From: Verrucomicrobiota bacterium
GTDB taxonomy: Bacteria > Verrucomicrobiota > Verrucomicrobiia > Chthoniobacterales > UBA10450
DNA: 29,435 nucleotides
NCBI GenBank assembly: GCA_003218525.1
Contig: QHNU01000024.1
Span: 1-29,435 of the forward strand
Reading direction: 5' to 3'
Shown: in pieces, positions 29,349 through 29,435 of the stretch
Numbering within the stretch: the stretch's first letter is position 1
How the letters are laid out: every line of letters begins with the position of its first letter
Notes under the pieces: generated by a model
The model's database searches: none
Told to the model about the DNA's origin: nothing
Seen by the model: the letters and a program-made list of their open reading frames with translations, nothing else
Translations under genes and position numbers: made by a program

Positions 29349-29435
29349 TTGTCTATTTTTTTCATGGTCAATACTGCAAATCTCAATTCTGCGGCCAATG
29401 CGGAATCGCCGGTCATCACATTTCCGCCCAACACG
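29349..29435 (+). CDS. Start of an unidentified gene, cut by the right edge
   Basis: A plus-strand frame is open from just after the previous stop to the end of the window. TTG 29349 has GAGG six bases upstream, and ATG 29364 gives MVNTANLNSAANAESPVITF. Too little remains to assign a family. It may be co-transcribed with the Minf_1886-like gene. The competing minus-strand frame here has no better support. Confidence 0.4.
   Translation, partial: MSIFFMVNTANLNSAANAESPVITFPPNT

Noticed and set aside
29216..29434. Minus-strand 72-codon frame at the right edge
   Set aside because: It overlaps the end of the Minf_1886-like gene, has no ribosome-binding site and lacks protein-like patterning.
1..29435. 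CRISPR arrays, insertion sequences or rRNA genes
   Set aside because: No regularly spaced repeats, no transposase motifs and no rRNA-like sequence were seen.

Overview
The window looks like a chromosomal segment of a Verrucomicrobiota bacterium, probably near Chthoniobacterales/Spartobacteria. The best marker is the gene at 28888-29322, which resembles the Minf_1886 family ('Verruc_Plancto-restricted'). The bL33 and DksA-like sequences and the YG-rich wall protein fit the same group. The taxonomic call rests on remembered family patterns and not on a search.

Layout. (1) Bases 1-2734 are the tRNA-proximal end of an integrative element next to a tRNA-Arg(UCU) gene. It has a tyrosine recombinase, a small basic protein, an excisionase-like HTH protein, a small unknown protein and a winged-helix-like protein that runs off the left edge. 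The last three overlap as ATGA junctions. (2) Bases 2906-5062 hold a PAPS-type sulfotransferase with a long C-terminal extension, a membrane-anchored protein of unknown function and a short basic AT-hook-like gene. (3) Bases 5171-11545 are a compact plus-strand run: sppA-like protease, CPBP membrane protease, thiL, tsaE, tsaB, alr, a RelE-fold protein and a class V aminotransferase. Most junctions are overlaps or very short gaps. (4) Bases 11511-12606 on the minus strand carry a DksA-like regulator, bL33 (57 aa) and bS18. (5) Bases 12712-19111 contain two ABC-2 permeases of the same general family on the minus strand. They flank a plus-strand block of a MacA-like adaptor, a MacB-type ATPase, a MacB-type permease, a rhodanese and an MFS transporter. 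(6) Bases 19108-24970 on the minus strand carry an L,D-transpeptidase, mfd, a SurA-like chaperone, pdxA and the second ABC permease. (7) Bases 25106-29435 hold an FmdB zinc ribbon, a zinc-ribbon membrane protein, a peptidoglycan-binding protein with a decayed paralogue beside it, a secreted protein of unknown function, the Minf_1886-like gene and the start of one more gene.

How the genes work together. The central part is housekeeping: protein quality control, thiamine and PLP cofactors, the t6A tRNA modification, cell-wall D-alanine, translation and transcription-coupled repair. Envelope functions dominate the rest: L,D-transpeptidase, SurA, MacAB, the peptidoglycan-binding proteins and the sulfotransferase. 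The accessory region is the left-edge element.

Three reading-frame lesions stand out. There is a likely one-base shift at an A7 run in the dksA-like gene, a one-base shift that splits the surA-like gene, and multiple lesions in the peptidoglycan-binding paralogue. The first two could be assembly errors. The third looks like genuine decay.
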